Shown here: positions 14,170 to 21,965 of the stretch, piece after piece
Layout of the letters: the number at the start of each line of letters is the position of its first letter
Position numbering within the stretch: the stretch's first letter is position 1
Source of the DNA: Pseudomonadota bacterium
Lineage (GTDB): Bacteria; Pseudomonadota; Gammaproteobacteria; Burkholderiales; Burkholderiaceae_C
Reading direction: 5' to 3'
Assembly (NCBI GenBank): GCA_030538605.1
Contig: JAUNTQ010000026.1
Location: forward strand, 1-37,215
DNA length: 37,215 bases
The notes under the pieces: generated by a model
Seen by the model: only the letters and a program-made list of their open reading frames with translations
What the model was told of the DNA's origin: nothing
Database searches by the model: none
Position numbers and translations under genes: made by a program

Positions 14170-16494
14170 ATGAGCGCTGCCACCCCTGCTTCCACACCCA
14201 CACCCGAAGGCGCACGCTGCCCGTTCGACCCCCAGGCCAGCGCGCGCGCCGCCGCGTTCGACCCGTTTTCCGACGGCTACCAGCAAAACCCGCCCGACTA
14301 CCTGCGCTGGGCGCGCGAGCAGGCGCCCGTGTTCTTCAGCCCGCAGCTGGGCTACTGGGTGGTTACCCGCTACGACGACGTGAAAGCCGTCTTTCGCGAC
14401 CACGGCCGCTTCAGCCCCTGCATCGCGCTCGAAAAAATCACCCCCACCGGCTGCGAAGCCAACGCCGTGCTGGCCGACTACGGCTACGCCATGAACCGCA
14501 CCCTGGTCAACGAAGACGAGCCCGCCCACATGGCCCGCCGCCGCGTGCTGATGGAGCCCTTCACCCCCGCCGCGCTGGCCCACCACGAACCCATGGTGCG
14601 CCGCCTGGCGCGCGAGTATGTCGACCGCTTCATCGACGATGGCCGTGCCGATCTGGTCGACCAGATGCTGTGGGAAGTGCCCCTCACCGTCGCGCTGCAC
14701 TTTCTGGGCGTGCCCGAAGAAGACATGGCGCAGCTGCGCCGCTACTCCATCGCCCACACCGTCAACACCTGGGGCCGCCCCCGCCCCGACGAGCAAGTGG
14801 CCGTGGCCCACGCCGTGGGCAACTTCTGGCAGCTGGCCGGGCGCATCCTGCAAAAAATGCGGCAAGACCCCGAGGGCGACGGCTGGATGAAGTTCGGCAT
14901 CCGCATGCAGCGCGAACACCCCGACGTGGTGACCGACTCCTACCTGCATTCCATGATGATGGCCGGCATCGTCGCCGCCCACGAAACCACGGCCAACGCC
15001 ACCGCCAACGCCGTCAAGCTGCTGCTTGAAAACCCCGCCGCCTGGCAGGCGCTGTGCGACGACCCCGCGCTCATCCCCGGTGCGGTGGAAGAGTGCCTGC
15101 GCCACAACGGCTCGGTCGCCGCCTGGCGCAGGCAGGCGCTGTGCGACGTGGTGGTGGGCGGCGTGCCCATTGCCAAGGGCGACAAGCTGCTCATCGTCAT
15201 GGCATCGGCCAACCACGACGAACGCCACTTTGCCGACCCCGCCACCGTCGACGTGCGCCGCGACAACGCCAGCGAACACCTCACCTTCGGCTACGGGGCG
15301 CACCAGTGCATGGGCAAGAACCTCGCGCGCATGGAGCTGCAAATCTTCCTCGAAGAACTCACCCGCCGCCTGCCCCACATGCGCCTGGCCGAGCAGCGCT
15401 TCACCTACGTGCCCAACACCTCCTTTCGCGGCCCCGAGCACCTGTGGGTGCAGTGGGATCCCGCCCTCAACCCCGAGCGCACGGCTCCTGCGCTGCTGCG
15501 CCAGCAACAGCCCGTGCGCATGGGCGAGCCCTCGCGCCACGCCGCCGCCCGCACGCTGGTGGTGCAGCACATCGAGCCGCTCGCGCCCGACGTGCTGCGC
15601 CTGCGCCTGGCAGACGAAAGCGGCCAGCCGCTGCCCCCCTGGCAGCCCGGCGCACACCTCGACGTGGAATGCGGCAGCGCCGAATGCGCGCGCCAATACT
15701 CGCTGTGCGGCGACCCGCAAGACCGCCGCACCTACAGCATCGCCGTGCTGCGCGATGCCGGCAGCCGCGGCGGCTCAAGCTGGCTACACACCGCATTGCG
15801 CCAAGGCCAGCGCCTGCGCGTGCGCGGCCCGCGCAACCACTTCCGCTTTGACGAAAGCGCCCCGCGCGCCGTGTTCATCGCCGGGGGCATCGGCATCACC
15901 CCCATCGCCGCCATGGCCCGGCGCGCGCAGGCGCTGGGCGTGGACTATCAGCTCCACTACAGCGGCCGCAGCCGCGCCCACATGGCCATGCTGCCCGAGC
16001 TGGCCGCCCTGCACGGCCAGCGCCTGCACGTCTACGCCAAGGACGAAGGCCAGCGCCTTGACCTGCCCGCGCTGCTGGCCCAGCCCGCGCCCGCCACCCG
16101 CCTCTACGCCTGCGGCCCCCAGCGCATGCTGGACGCCACGGCCGACGCCGCCGCCCACTGGCCCGAAGACGCGCTGCGCGTCGAACACTTCCAGACCGCG
16201 CCTGCCACGCTAGACCCCGCCCGCGAACACGCCTTCGAGGTCGAGCTGAAAGACAGCGGCATCACCCTGCCCGTGCGCGCCGACCAGACCGTGCTGGCCG
16301 CCCTGCGCGCAGCCAACATCGACGTGCAGAGCGACTGCGGCGAAGGCCTGTGCGGCTCCTGCGAAGTGCGCGTGCTGGGCGGCGACATCGACCACCGCGA
16401 CGTCGTCCTCACCCGCACCGAACGCGCCGCGCAAGACCGCATGATGGTCTGCTGCTCCCGCGCGCGGGCGGGCAAGCTGGTGCTGGAGTTGTAG
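14170..16494 (+). CDS. Self-sufficient cytochrome P450 fused to FMN/2Fe-2S reductase (CYP116B type)
   Basis: 774 residues, the length of CYP116B enzymes such as P450RhF. Residues 1-440 are P450: I-helix AGIVAAHETTAN (H271-E272-T273-T274), EECLR (the ExxR pair) and heme loop FGYGAHQCMG with Cys380 as ligand. Then a phthalate-dioxygenase-reductase-like part follows: RQYSLCGD binds FMN, GGIGITPI starts the NAD domain, and YACGPQRML follows. The C-terminal plant-type ferredoxin has C723, C728, C731 and C761 (CX4CX2CX29C). One chain thus moves electrons NADH or NADPH to FMN to iron-sulfur to heme and hydroxylates an organic substrate. GGAG lies 10 bp before the ATG. Substrate is unknown; relatives oxidise thiocarbamates and aromatics. 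Confidence 0.95.
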   Translation: MSAATPASTPTPEGARCPFDPQASARAAAFDPFSDGYQQNPPDYLRWAREQAPVFFSPQLGYWVVTRYDDVKAVFRDHGRFSPCIALEKITPTGCEANAVLADYGYAMNRTLVNEDEPAHMARRRVLMEPFTPAALAHHEPMVRRLAREYVDRFIDDGRADLVDQMLWEVPLTVALHFLGVPEEDMAQLRRYSIAHTVNTWGRPRPDEQVAVAHAVGNFWQLAGRILQKMRQDPEGDGWMKFGIRMQREHPDVVTDSYLHSMMMAGIVAAHETTANATANAVKLLLENPAAWQALCDDPALIPGAVEECLRHNGSVAAWRRQALCDVVVGGVPIAKGDKLLIVMASANHDERHFADPATVDVRRDNASEHLTFGYGAHQCMGKNLARMELQIFLEELTRRLPHMRLAEQRFTYVPNTSFRGPEHLWVQWDPALNPERTAPALLRQQQPVRMGEPSRHAAARTLVVQHIEPLAPDVLRLRLADESGQPLPPWQPGAHLDVECGSAECARQYSLCGDPQDRRTYSIAVLRDAGSRGGSSWLHTALRQGQRLRVRGPRNHFRFDESAPRAVFIAGGIGITPIAAMARRAQALGVDYQLHYSGRSRAHMAMLPELAALHGQRLHVYAKDEGQRLDLPALLAQPAPATRLYACGPQRMLDATADAAAHWPEDALRVEHFQTAPATLDPAREHAFEVELKDSGITLPVRADQTVLAALRAANIDVQSDCGEGLCGSCEVRVLGGDIDHRDVVLTRTERAAQDRMMVCCSRARAGKLVLEL

Positions 16495-16500
16495 GGGTGG

Positions 16501-16575
16501 GCAGCCGAACAGCCGAACTTCCTCATGCTGCGGACGCAAAGGATGCGCGAAGGACGCGAAAGAACAGCCTCAGGG
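16501..16575. repeat. GGACGCRAAG-type repeat, single arm
   Basis: GCCGAACAGCCGAAC then CTCATGC, GGACGCAAAGGATGCGCGAA and GGACGCGAAAGAACAGCC. In inverted orientation the same order of blocks occurs at 34731-34786. Related arms bound the palindrome at 12087-12388. No partner arm is seen here. Confidence 0.6.
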
Positions 16576-16590
16576 CTTACGCAACATTTC

Positions 16591-16667
16591 TGTAGGAGCT
16601 TTGGTCAGCCGCGAATAACGTTTGCGCCCCAACCACCGTTGCTTTCGCGGCTTCCGCCGCTCCTACA
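16591..16667. repeat. REP-like palindrome with TGTAGGAGC ends
   Basis: TGTAGGAGC (16591-16599) and GCTCCTACA (16659-16667) are inverted ends. Inner parts (GTCAGCCGCGAATAACG and GTTGCTTTCGCGGCTTC) also pair partially. Such palindromes are known as REP or BIME repeats in Pseudomonas and relatives. A half copy is at 3400-3429. Confidence 0.7.
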
Positions 16668-16727
16668 GATGCCGTCGGATTGTTTCTGGGAGTGGCTATA
16701 AAAGATGTGAGGCCAAAAATTCTCCCT

Positions 16728-16801
16728 GTCATTCCCGCGAAGGCGGGAATCCAGCCTCAGCATCTGCGCCACCGCTGGATTCCCGCCTTCGCGGGAATGA
16801 C
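16728..16801. repeat. 28-bp perfect inverted repeat (ATTCCCGC...GCGGGAAT type)
   Basis: Arms 16728-16755 and 16774-16801 are perfect inverted copies around an 18-bp loop; each arm itself contains ATTCCCGC-GAAG-GCGGGAAT. A half copy (GCGCAGGCGGGAATCCAG) lies at 16866-16883. This is a widespread proteobacterial repeat. Together with the two repeats before it, it accounts for most of the 462-bp gap 16495-16956. Confidence 0.75.
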
Positions 16802-16956
16802 GGAGAAATTGAGGCAATGACGAGGTTGAATCAGGGCGCATGCTTTTTGGGGTTGGCGCTTATGCGCGCAGGCGGGAATCCAGTCTCGCAGGGTGATTGC
16901 TTGGCAACCCACGCGGTTGATACCGCCCGCGTTCACATGAGAGCCGAGCACCCAGC

Positions 16957-18090
16957 CTACGGTTTGCTGTCTGCTGGCGGCAGTGTTACCACCACATGGT
17001 TCCGGCGCACCTTCAAGCGCAGCACCGGCTGGTCAAACCCGCTGGCCAGCACGGCGACGGTGCGCGGGGCATGGCGCGCTGGCGGCGCTTGCAGCGCAAA
17101 GTGCACCTGCCTGTGGTCATCGGGCGCTGGCGCGCTCAACTCGCACGGCTGCGGCCCTTCGTGAACGAGCGCGCGCAGCGCCAACCAGCGCGGCGGCTGC
17201 CCGCTTGCCATGTCGGCCAGGTGGTACAGCGCGCCTTCGCCGTGACCCCAGCGACCAAGCTGCACGCCGCGCACCACCAGCACGCGGCCATCGGGGCTTT
17301 CGCACGCGTCTTGCAAATCCCGCACATGGCAGGGCGTGGCCTGGCCGTCCACCCACAGTTGGTGGGGTGCGGGGCCGATCCACTGCGCGGGGTTGCGCGC
17401 GCCGCGCACGTCGTCGGGCAGCAGGCTGCGCGCTTGCAGCCGGCGGCCACTGGGCAGGCGCAGCGTGGTCGGCCCGTGTGTCTGGGCGCGGCTGGCCTGC
17501 GCGGCGCTCACCCACAGCCCGCGCAGCGGCACCAGCGCTTCGGCCTCTTGCGCGTGCGCGGCCATGCACGCGCGCCATGCCGCTGCGCGCTCGGCGGTGC
17601 CCAGGCCGCGCCAATGCTCGAACACCGACGCGGGCGGGAGCCGCGACGCACGCAGGTGATAGCGCGTGTGCGTGGCCAGGTCGGCAAGGGTGATCCAACC
17701 GCCAGCCGGGCCACGGCAGAGCGCGGCGCGGCACGGCCCCTGCGCGTCGTGGGCGGCCAGCACGGCCGTGTCCCGCGCCACCGCGTCCAGCAGCATGCCG
17801 CCTGCCAGCATCACCGTGCCCACCTCGGGGCCACCCATGCCGATCTCGTGCAGCGTGTCGTCCAGCAGGCGGTCGTGGTCGACGGCATGGCCGGTGAACA
17901 GCGCGGCATCCGGCGTGTGCGAATGCGCTTGCCAGGGCGCGTGTGGCTGCCAGTCAAGCCCCAGCCGCTTCAGGATTTGATGCACCCCCACGGCCACGCA
18001 CAGCCCCAGCGCCACGCCCCACGGCGAGCGCCACACCAGCACGGTGGCGAGCAGCGCAAGGGGCGGCAGCCAGCGCAGCCACCGCCGCAC
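16957..18090 (-). CDS. Unknown membrane-anchored protein following the Lrp gene
   Basis: 377 residues from GTG 18090, 4 bp after the regulator's stop; the longer frame to 18183 would overlap the regulator heavily. Residues 5-45 contain two hydrophobic segments (WLPPLALLATVLVW and GVALGLCVAVGVH), the rest is soluble. A mid part has MLAGGMLLDAVARD and the C-terminal half is rich in short beta-like stretches (VLVVRGVQLGRWG, VLRLKVRRNHVVVTL). I recognise no known domain. Its position suggests co-transcription with the regulator. GC-rich complementary frames make the antisense frame long too, but this strand has the membrane start and spacing of a gene. Confidence 0.6.
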   Translation of the reverse strand: MRRWLRWLPPLALLATVLVWRSPWGVALGLCVAVGVHQILKRLGLDWQPHAPWQAHSHTPDAALFTGHAVDHDRLLDDTLHEIGMGGPEVGTVMLAGGMLLDAVARDTAVLAAHDAQGPCRAALCRGPAGGWITLADLATHTRYHLRASRLPPASVFEHWRGLGTAERAAAWRACMAAHAQEAEALVPLRGLWVSAAQASRAQTHGPTTLRLPSGRRLQARSLLPDDVRGARNPAQWIGPAPHQLWVDGQATPCHVRDLQDACESPDGRVLVVRGVQLGRWGHGEGALYHLADMASGQPPRWLALRALVHEGPQPCELSAPAPDDHRQVHFALQAPPARHAPRTVAVLASGFDQPVLRLKVRRNHVVVTLPPADSKP

Positions 18091-18094
18091 GGCC

Positions 18095-18577
18095 CTACAC
18101 CGGCAGCGGCACATGCAGGCCCACCTTGAGGCAGTCGAGCGCGACCGAGGTGCGAAAGCGGCGCACGTTGTCGTCGCCGCCAAACAGGCGCTTGGCGAGC
18201 TGCTGGTAATCGGCCATGGTGGCCGCGGTGACGACGAGCAGGTAGTCCGCCTCGCCCGTGATGGCGTAGCACTGCTGCACCGCCGGCTCGGCCGCCACGC
18301 GCGCGTGCAGGCCGGCCACGCGCAGCGGGTGTTCGTCGTGGATGTGCACTTCCACCAGCAGCGTCAGCGGCTGGCCCACGCGGCTGGCGTCCAGCACGGC
18401 CACTTCGGCGCGGATGACACCGCTTTCGCGCAAACGCCGGATGCGCCGCTGCACGGCAGGTGCCGACAGGTGCACGGCCTGCGCGATGTCGCGCTGGGGC
18501 AGGGTGGCGTCGCGTTGCAGCAGGTCGAGGATGGCGAGGTCGAAGGCGTCAAGGGCGACGGATGCGTTGGCGGGCAT
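18095..18577 (-). CDS. Lrp/AsnC-family transcriptional regulator
   Basis: 160 residues. The N-terminal half is the HTH: LDAFDLAILDLLQRDATLPQ then DIAQAVHLSAPAVQRRIRRL with LRESGVIRAEVAVLD, the standard AsnC-type layout. The C-terminal RAM domain includes VEVHIHDEHP, QQCYAITGEADYLLVVTA and DNVRRFRTSVALD. Lrp-type regulators sense amino acids and often control an adjacent transporter. The divergent gene 75 bp away is an RhtA-like amino-acid exporter, so it probably regulates that gene and itself. No clear Shine-Dalgarno precedes ATG 18577. Confidence 0.9.
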   Translation of the reverse strand: MPANASVALDAFDLAILDLLQRDATLPQRDIAQAVHLSAPAVQRRIRRLRESGVIRAEVAVLDASRVGQPLTLLVEVHIHDEHPLRVAGLHARVAAEPAVQQCYAITGEADYLLVVTAATMADYQQLAKRLFGGDDNVRRFRTSVALDCLKVGLHVPLPV

Positions 18578-18604
18578 GATCGAGAGCGAAAGTTGCGCAG
18601 CAGT

Positions 18605-18618
18605 GCTTGAAATCAAGC
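18605..18618. promoter_or_regulatory. Candidate operator between the Lrp-type regulator and the exporter
   Basis: GCTTGAAATCAAGC is a 6-bp perfect dyad with a 2-bp centre inside the 75-bp divergent gap. Its position suits control of both genes by the regulator. No second copy is seen in the gap. Confidence 0.4.
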
Positions 18619-18652
18619 CAAAACAGCAGGCCGGGCGCAATAGAGTTGCGGC

Positions 18653-19543
18653 ATGACCGATTCTCGCTGGGCTTTTCTGCTGCCGCCGCTGGCCATTCTG
18701 GGCGCTGTCACTTTTCTGGGGCTGGGCACCTCGTGGGCCAAGCACAGCCTGTTTCCGCTGGTGGACGCGCAGGGCACCACGGCGGTGCGGGTGGGCTTTG
18801 CGGCGCTGGTGCTGCTGCTGCTGTGGCGACCGTGGCGCTGGCGCCTGACGCGGGCCGACGCGCGCACCATCGCGGCTTATGGCGCGGCGCTGGGGGCGAT
18901 GAACCTGTGCTTTTACCTCTCGCTGCGCACGCTGCCGTTTGGCGTGGCGGTGGCGATCGAGTTTTCGGGGCCATTGGCGGTGGCGCTGTTGTCGTCGCGC
19001 CGCGCCTTCGACTTCGTGTGGGTGGCGCTGGCGGTGGCGGGGCTGGCGCTGCTGCTGCCGCTGGGGCATGCGGTGAGCGGGCTGGACCCGGTGGGCGTGC
19101 TGTATGCGCTGGCGGCGGCGGTGTTCTGGGCCACCTACATCCTGTTCGGCAAGCGCGTGGGGCACCTGCCCACGCGGCAAACGGTGCCGCTGGGGCTGAC
19201 GGTGGCCGCGCTGGTGGTGGCACCCGTGGGCGTGGCACACGCGGGCAGTGCGCTGCTGGCACCGGGGGTGTTGCTGGTGGGGCTGGGGGTGGCGGTGGTG
19301 TCCAGCGCCTTGCCGATTTCGCTTGAGATGGTGGCCCTGAAGCGGCTGCCCAAGCAGGCCTTCGGCATCATGATCAGCATGGAGCCTGCGGTGGCCGCGC
19401 TGTTGGCGCTGGCCTTGCTGGACGAGCGCCTGAGCGCCACGCAGTGGCTGGCCATCGGGCTGATCATGGCGGCGTCGATGGGCAGCGCGGCGGGGTCGAG
19501 GCCCGCACGGCCAAAGGGGGCAGCGGCGGTGGCTGTGGCTTAG
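18653..19543 (+). CDS. EamA/DMT-family exporter, RhtA-like (threonine/homoserine type)
   Basis: 296 residues with ten predicted membrane segments arranged as two EamA repeats. TM1 contains GAVTFLGLGTSWAKHSLFPL. RVGFAALVLLLLWRP, NLCFYLSLRTLPFGVAVAIE and FSGPLAVALLSSRR are close to RhtA, as are FWATYILFGKRVG, SLEMVALKRLPKQAFGIMIS and MEPAVAALLALALLDERLS. RhtA exports threonine and homoserine. Context with a divergent Lrp-type regulator supports amino-acid efflux. A hairpin with T-run follows the stop codon directly. Confidence 0.88.
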   Translation: MTDSRWAFLLPPLAILGAVTFLGLGTSWAKHSLFPLVDAQGTTAVRVGFAALVLLLLWRPWRWRLTRADARTIAAYGAALGAMNLCFYLSLRTLPFGVAVAIEFSGPLAVALLSSRRAFDFVWVALAVAGLALLLPLGHAVSGLDPVGVLYALAAAVFWATYILFGKRVGHLPTRQTVPLGLTVAALVVAPVGVAHAGSALLAPGVLLVGLGVAVVSSALPISLEMVALKRLPKQAFGIMISMEPAVAALLALALLDERLSATQWLAIGLIMAASMGSAAGSRPARPKGAAAVAVA

Positions 19544-19559
19544 AGATGGATATAAAAAG

Positions 19560-19646
19560 ATAGCTGCTTGCGTAAGTTATTAAACATTTTCATATAAAAA
19601 CATATATAAAAATGGTTAATAACTTACGCAAACAGCTATGATTATT
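19560..19646 (+). terminator. AT-rich hairpin element (family A) after the exporter gene
   Basis: Arms 19560-19590 and 19609-19639 (31 nt) differ at two positions; the loop is 18 nt. The outer end is ATAGCTGCTTGCGTAAG. A T-rich stretch follows from 19642. It begins 16 bp after the exporter stop, as a Rho-independent terminator would. Confidence 0.7.
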
Positions 19647-19728
19647 TTTTGATCTCCATCGCGGCACTGACGCCACCCGCTTCGGCACGCCCGCGCCCGT
19701 TGGGGCAAATCCCGAGGGGGTGGTCGCA

Positions 19729-19757
19729 CCATCGTCAGTACGATGGCCCGGTTTTTT
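19729..19757 (+). promoter_or_regulatory. Terminator-like hairpin in the leader of the second Bug gene
   Basis: CCATCGT (19729-19735) pairs with ACGATGG (19740-19746) and six T follow at 19752-19757. The ribosome-binding site GGAGA is 2 bp further and the ATG is at 19774. The same order (hairpin, T6, GGAGACACC, ATG) occurs before the Bug gene at 512. Confidence 0.45.
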
Positions 19758-19773
19758 CCGGAGACACCATCCC

Positions 19774-20760
19774 ATGCAACGACGCTCGCTCATCGCCCTG
19801 GCCGCGCAGGCCACGCTCACCGTGCTGGCCTTTGGCGCGGCCTCTGCCGCCGTGGCGCAAACCTGGCCCGCCAAGCCCATCCGCTGGCTGGTGCCTTACC
19901 CGGCGGGCGGCGGTGCCGACTTTCTGACGCGCACCATCGGCCAGGCGCTGGCCGAGCAAACGGGCCAGCCCGTGGTGGTCGACAACAAGCCCGGCGCGGC
20001 CACCGCCATTGCCGCCGCCGACGTGGCGCGCGCCGCCCCCGATGGCTACACCATCATGTCCGCCGACAACGGCACCATGGTGTTCAACCCCGCGCTCTAC
20101 AGCAGGCTCAGCTACAACCCCGGCAAGGATCTGGCCCCCATCACCCTCATGGCCCGCTTTCCCATGATCCTCGTGGTGGGCCCCGGCTCGGACGCGAAAG
20201 ACGCGCGCGCCTTCATCGCCAGCGCCAAGGCTCAGCCCGGCAAGCTCGACTACGCCTCGGCCGGCGCAGGCAGCCCGCACCACCTGGCGATGGAGCTGCT
20301 GAAAGTCAACGCCGGCCTGCACATGGCGCACATCCCCTACCGCGGCGCGGCCCCCGCGCTGGCCGATCTGGCCGCCGGCCAGGTGCCCGCCATGATGGTC
20401 GACATGGCCGCTGGCGCGGGCTTCATCAAGTCCGGCAAGATCCGCCCGCTGGCCGTCGCCAACGACAAGCGCCTGCCCCAGCTGCCCGACGTGCCCACCT
20501 TTGCCGAGCTGGGCTTCAAGGGCGTGGAAGCATCGGCCCAAGTCGGCCTGGTCGCCCCGGCCAACCTGCCGCCCGAGGTGAAAGCCGCGCTGCAAAAGCA
20601 GGTGGCCGCCGCCGTGCAGCAGCCCGGCGTGCGGCAAAAGCTGATCGAGTTCGGCGTCGAGCCCGTGGGCAGCAGCGCCGAGGCCTATGCCGACCTCATC
20701 CGCAGCGAAACCGCCCGCTGGCACAAGCTCATCAAGGAGCAGGGCATCAAGCTCGACTGA
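19774..20760 (+). CDS. Bug/TctC-family periplasmic solute-binding protein
   Basis: 328 residues starting MQRRSLIALAAQATL with a signal cleaved after AAVAQ. The mature start TWPAKPIRWLVPYPAGGGAD is diagnostic for the family. VVVDNKPGAATAIAAADVAR, YASAGAGSPHHLAMELLK and HIPYRGAAPALADLAAGQV carry the ligand-pocket loops. It binds a small carboxylate in the periplasm; no TctA/TctB membrane genes are near. About as similar to the gene at 512 as two paralogues of this large family usually are. GGAGACACC precedes the start. Confidence 0.93.
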   Translation: MQRRSLIALAAQATLTVLAFGAASAAVAQTWPAKPIRWLVPYPAGGGADFLTRTIGQALAEQTGQPVVVDNKPGAATAIAAADVARAAPDGYTIMSADNGTMVFNPALYSRLSYNPGKDLAPITLMARFPMILVVGPGSDAKDARAFIASAKAQPGKLDYASAGAGSPHHLAMELLKVNAGLHMAHIPYRGAAPALADLAAGQVPAMMVDMAAGAGFIKSGKIRPLAVANDKRLPQLPDVPTFAELGFKGVEASAQVGLVAPANLPPEVKAALQKQVAAAVQQPGVRQKLIEFGVEPVGSSAEAYADLIRSETARWHKLIKEQGIKLD

Positions 20761-20775
20761 GCCAGGCGCAGGGCA

Positions 20776-21423
20776 TCAGCGCCGCACCAGCGTCATGCGG
20801 CTGCCCTCGCGCTGCATGCTGAAGCGGTTCAAGAAGCTGTTGCCCAGCAGCGCCGCGGGCATGTCGGCGGGCGTGACGACGGCGTCCACGCTGTAGGCCG
20901 TCACATCGCCCACGCGCACGCTGTGCAGCTTGATCAGCCAGCCGGGCACGGGGCCGTTGGCCGTGTTCACGCGCACCGGCTGCCCTTCGCGGTAAGGCAG
21001 CCGCAGGCGGTCAGCCTCGGCCTGGCTGATGGCTACCGCCGAAGCGCCCGTGTCCACCATGAAGCGCACGGGCCGGTTGTTGATGTTGCCTTCGGCATAG
21101 AAATGGCCGCTCCCGTCGGCGGTGAGCACCACGCGGTCGCTGCCGCTGTCGGGCTTGCCGCCCACGCTCACCGGCGTCTGCCCCACGCGCAGCGTGAGCC
21201 GCTCGCCGTCCACCAGCACCACCGCCTGGTCGCCCTGCGTGGACACCACCCGCACCCCGCCCGCCGACTGCCCCGGCCCCAGCGCGCGCGGCGCGCCACC
21301 ATCAATGATGAACAAGCCCTTGCCGCCCAGCATGCCCTGCAGCGAGACGGACTGCGCCAGCGCCGCGTGCGACAGCGCCAGCAGACCAAGGGCAACGAGC
21401 GATGGGCGCATGTGCAAGCGCAT
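20776..21423 (-). CDS. Retropepsin-like aspartic protease (TIGR02281-type), exported
   Basis: 215 residues from ATG 21423; ATG 21411 (MRPSLVA) is also possible and neither has a clear ribosome-binding site. The signal peptide is LVALGLLALSHAALAQ. The catalytic motif is FMVDTGASAVAIS (D124-T-G-A), followed by NTANG and the ALLGNSFLNRF motif of the clan AA single-lobe proteases. Such proteins act as homodimers in the periplasm; their substrates are mostly unknown. It is convergent with the Bug gene (15 bp between) and upstream of nothing else on its strand except yajQ, whose stop lies 14 bp from its start, so they may be co-transcribed. Confidence 0.85.
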   Translation of the reverse strand: MRLHMRPSLVALGLLALSHAALAQSVSLQGMLGGKGLFIIDGGAPRALGPGQSAGGVRVVSTQGDQAVVLVDGERLTLRVGQTPVSVGGKPDSGSDRVVLTADGSGHFYAEGNINNRPVRFMVDTGASAVAISQAEADRLRLPYREGQPVRVNTANGPVPGWLIKLHSVRVGDVTAYSVDAVVTPADMPAALLGNSFLNRFSMQREGSRMTLVRR

Positions 21424-21437
21424 CAGGGGCGGGCCAT

Positions 21438-21923
21438 TCAGTCCCTGAAGTTGTCGAACGACAGCGGCAGCTCGGCCATGTCCTTGCGCAGCAGCGCCAT
21501 CACGGCTTGCAGGTCGTCGCGCTTGGCGCCGGTCACGCGCACGCTGTCGCCCTGGATGGCGGCCTGCACTTTCAGCTTGCTTTCCTTGATGAGCTTCTGG
21601 ATCTTCTTGCCGTCTTCGCCAGCGATGCCGCTCTTGACGGTGATGACCTGCTTGACCTTGTCGCCGCCCACTTTCTCGACCTTGCCCTTGTCGAGAAAGC
21701 GCACGTCCACGCCGCGCTTGGTCAGCTTGCCGCGCAGGATGTCTTCGACCTGTTGCAGCTGAAAGTCGGCATCGCCCAGCAGCGTGATGTCCTTGTCTTT
21801 CAGCTCGATGGCGGCGCTGGTGCCCTTGAAGTCGAAGCGCGTGCCGATTTCCTTGGCGGCGTTTTCCACCGCGTTTTTCACCTCCACCATGTCGGGGTCG
21901 CAAACGGTGTCGAATGAGGGCAT
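21438..21923 (-). CDS. yajQ: YajQ/DUF520 nucleotide-binding protein
   Basis: 161 residues, the normal length. It begins [20 protein letters not shown] and contains [39 protein letters not shown] and [20 protein letters not shown], all hallmark segments of the two-ferredoxin-fold YajQ family. Members bind nucleotides, in some species cyclic di-GMP. AGGAGATGAACCC gives a good ribosome-binding site. It is divergent from murB with a 42-bp gap. Confidence 0.95.
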   Translation of the reverse strand: MPSFDTVCDPDMVEVKNAVENAAKEIGTRFDFKGTSAAIELKDKDITLLGDADFQLQQVEDILRGKLTKRGVDVRFLDKGKVEKVGGDKVKQVITVKSGIAGEDGKKIQKLIKESKLKVQAAIQGDSVRVTGAKRDDLQAVMALLRKDMAELPLSFDNFRD

Positions 21924-21965
21924 GGGTTCATCTCCTGCGGGTAACTCGAATGCGAGAATTGTCCC

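Noticed and set aside
14095-15720. 541-residue minus-strand ORF
   Set aside because: Antisense shadow of the P450 gene.
16996-18129. 377-residue plus-strand ORF
   Set aside because: Antisense of the unknown membrane protein; lacks a signal or family features and overlaps the Lrp gene.
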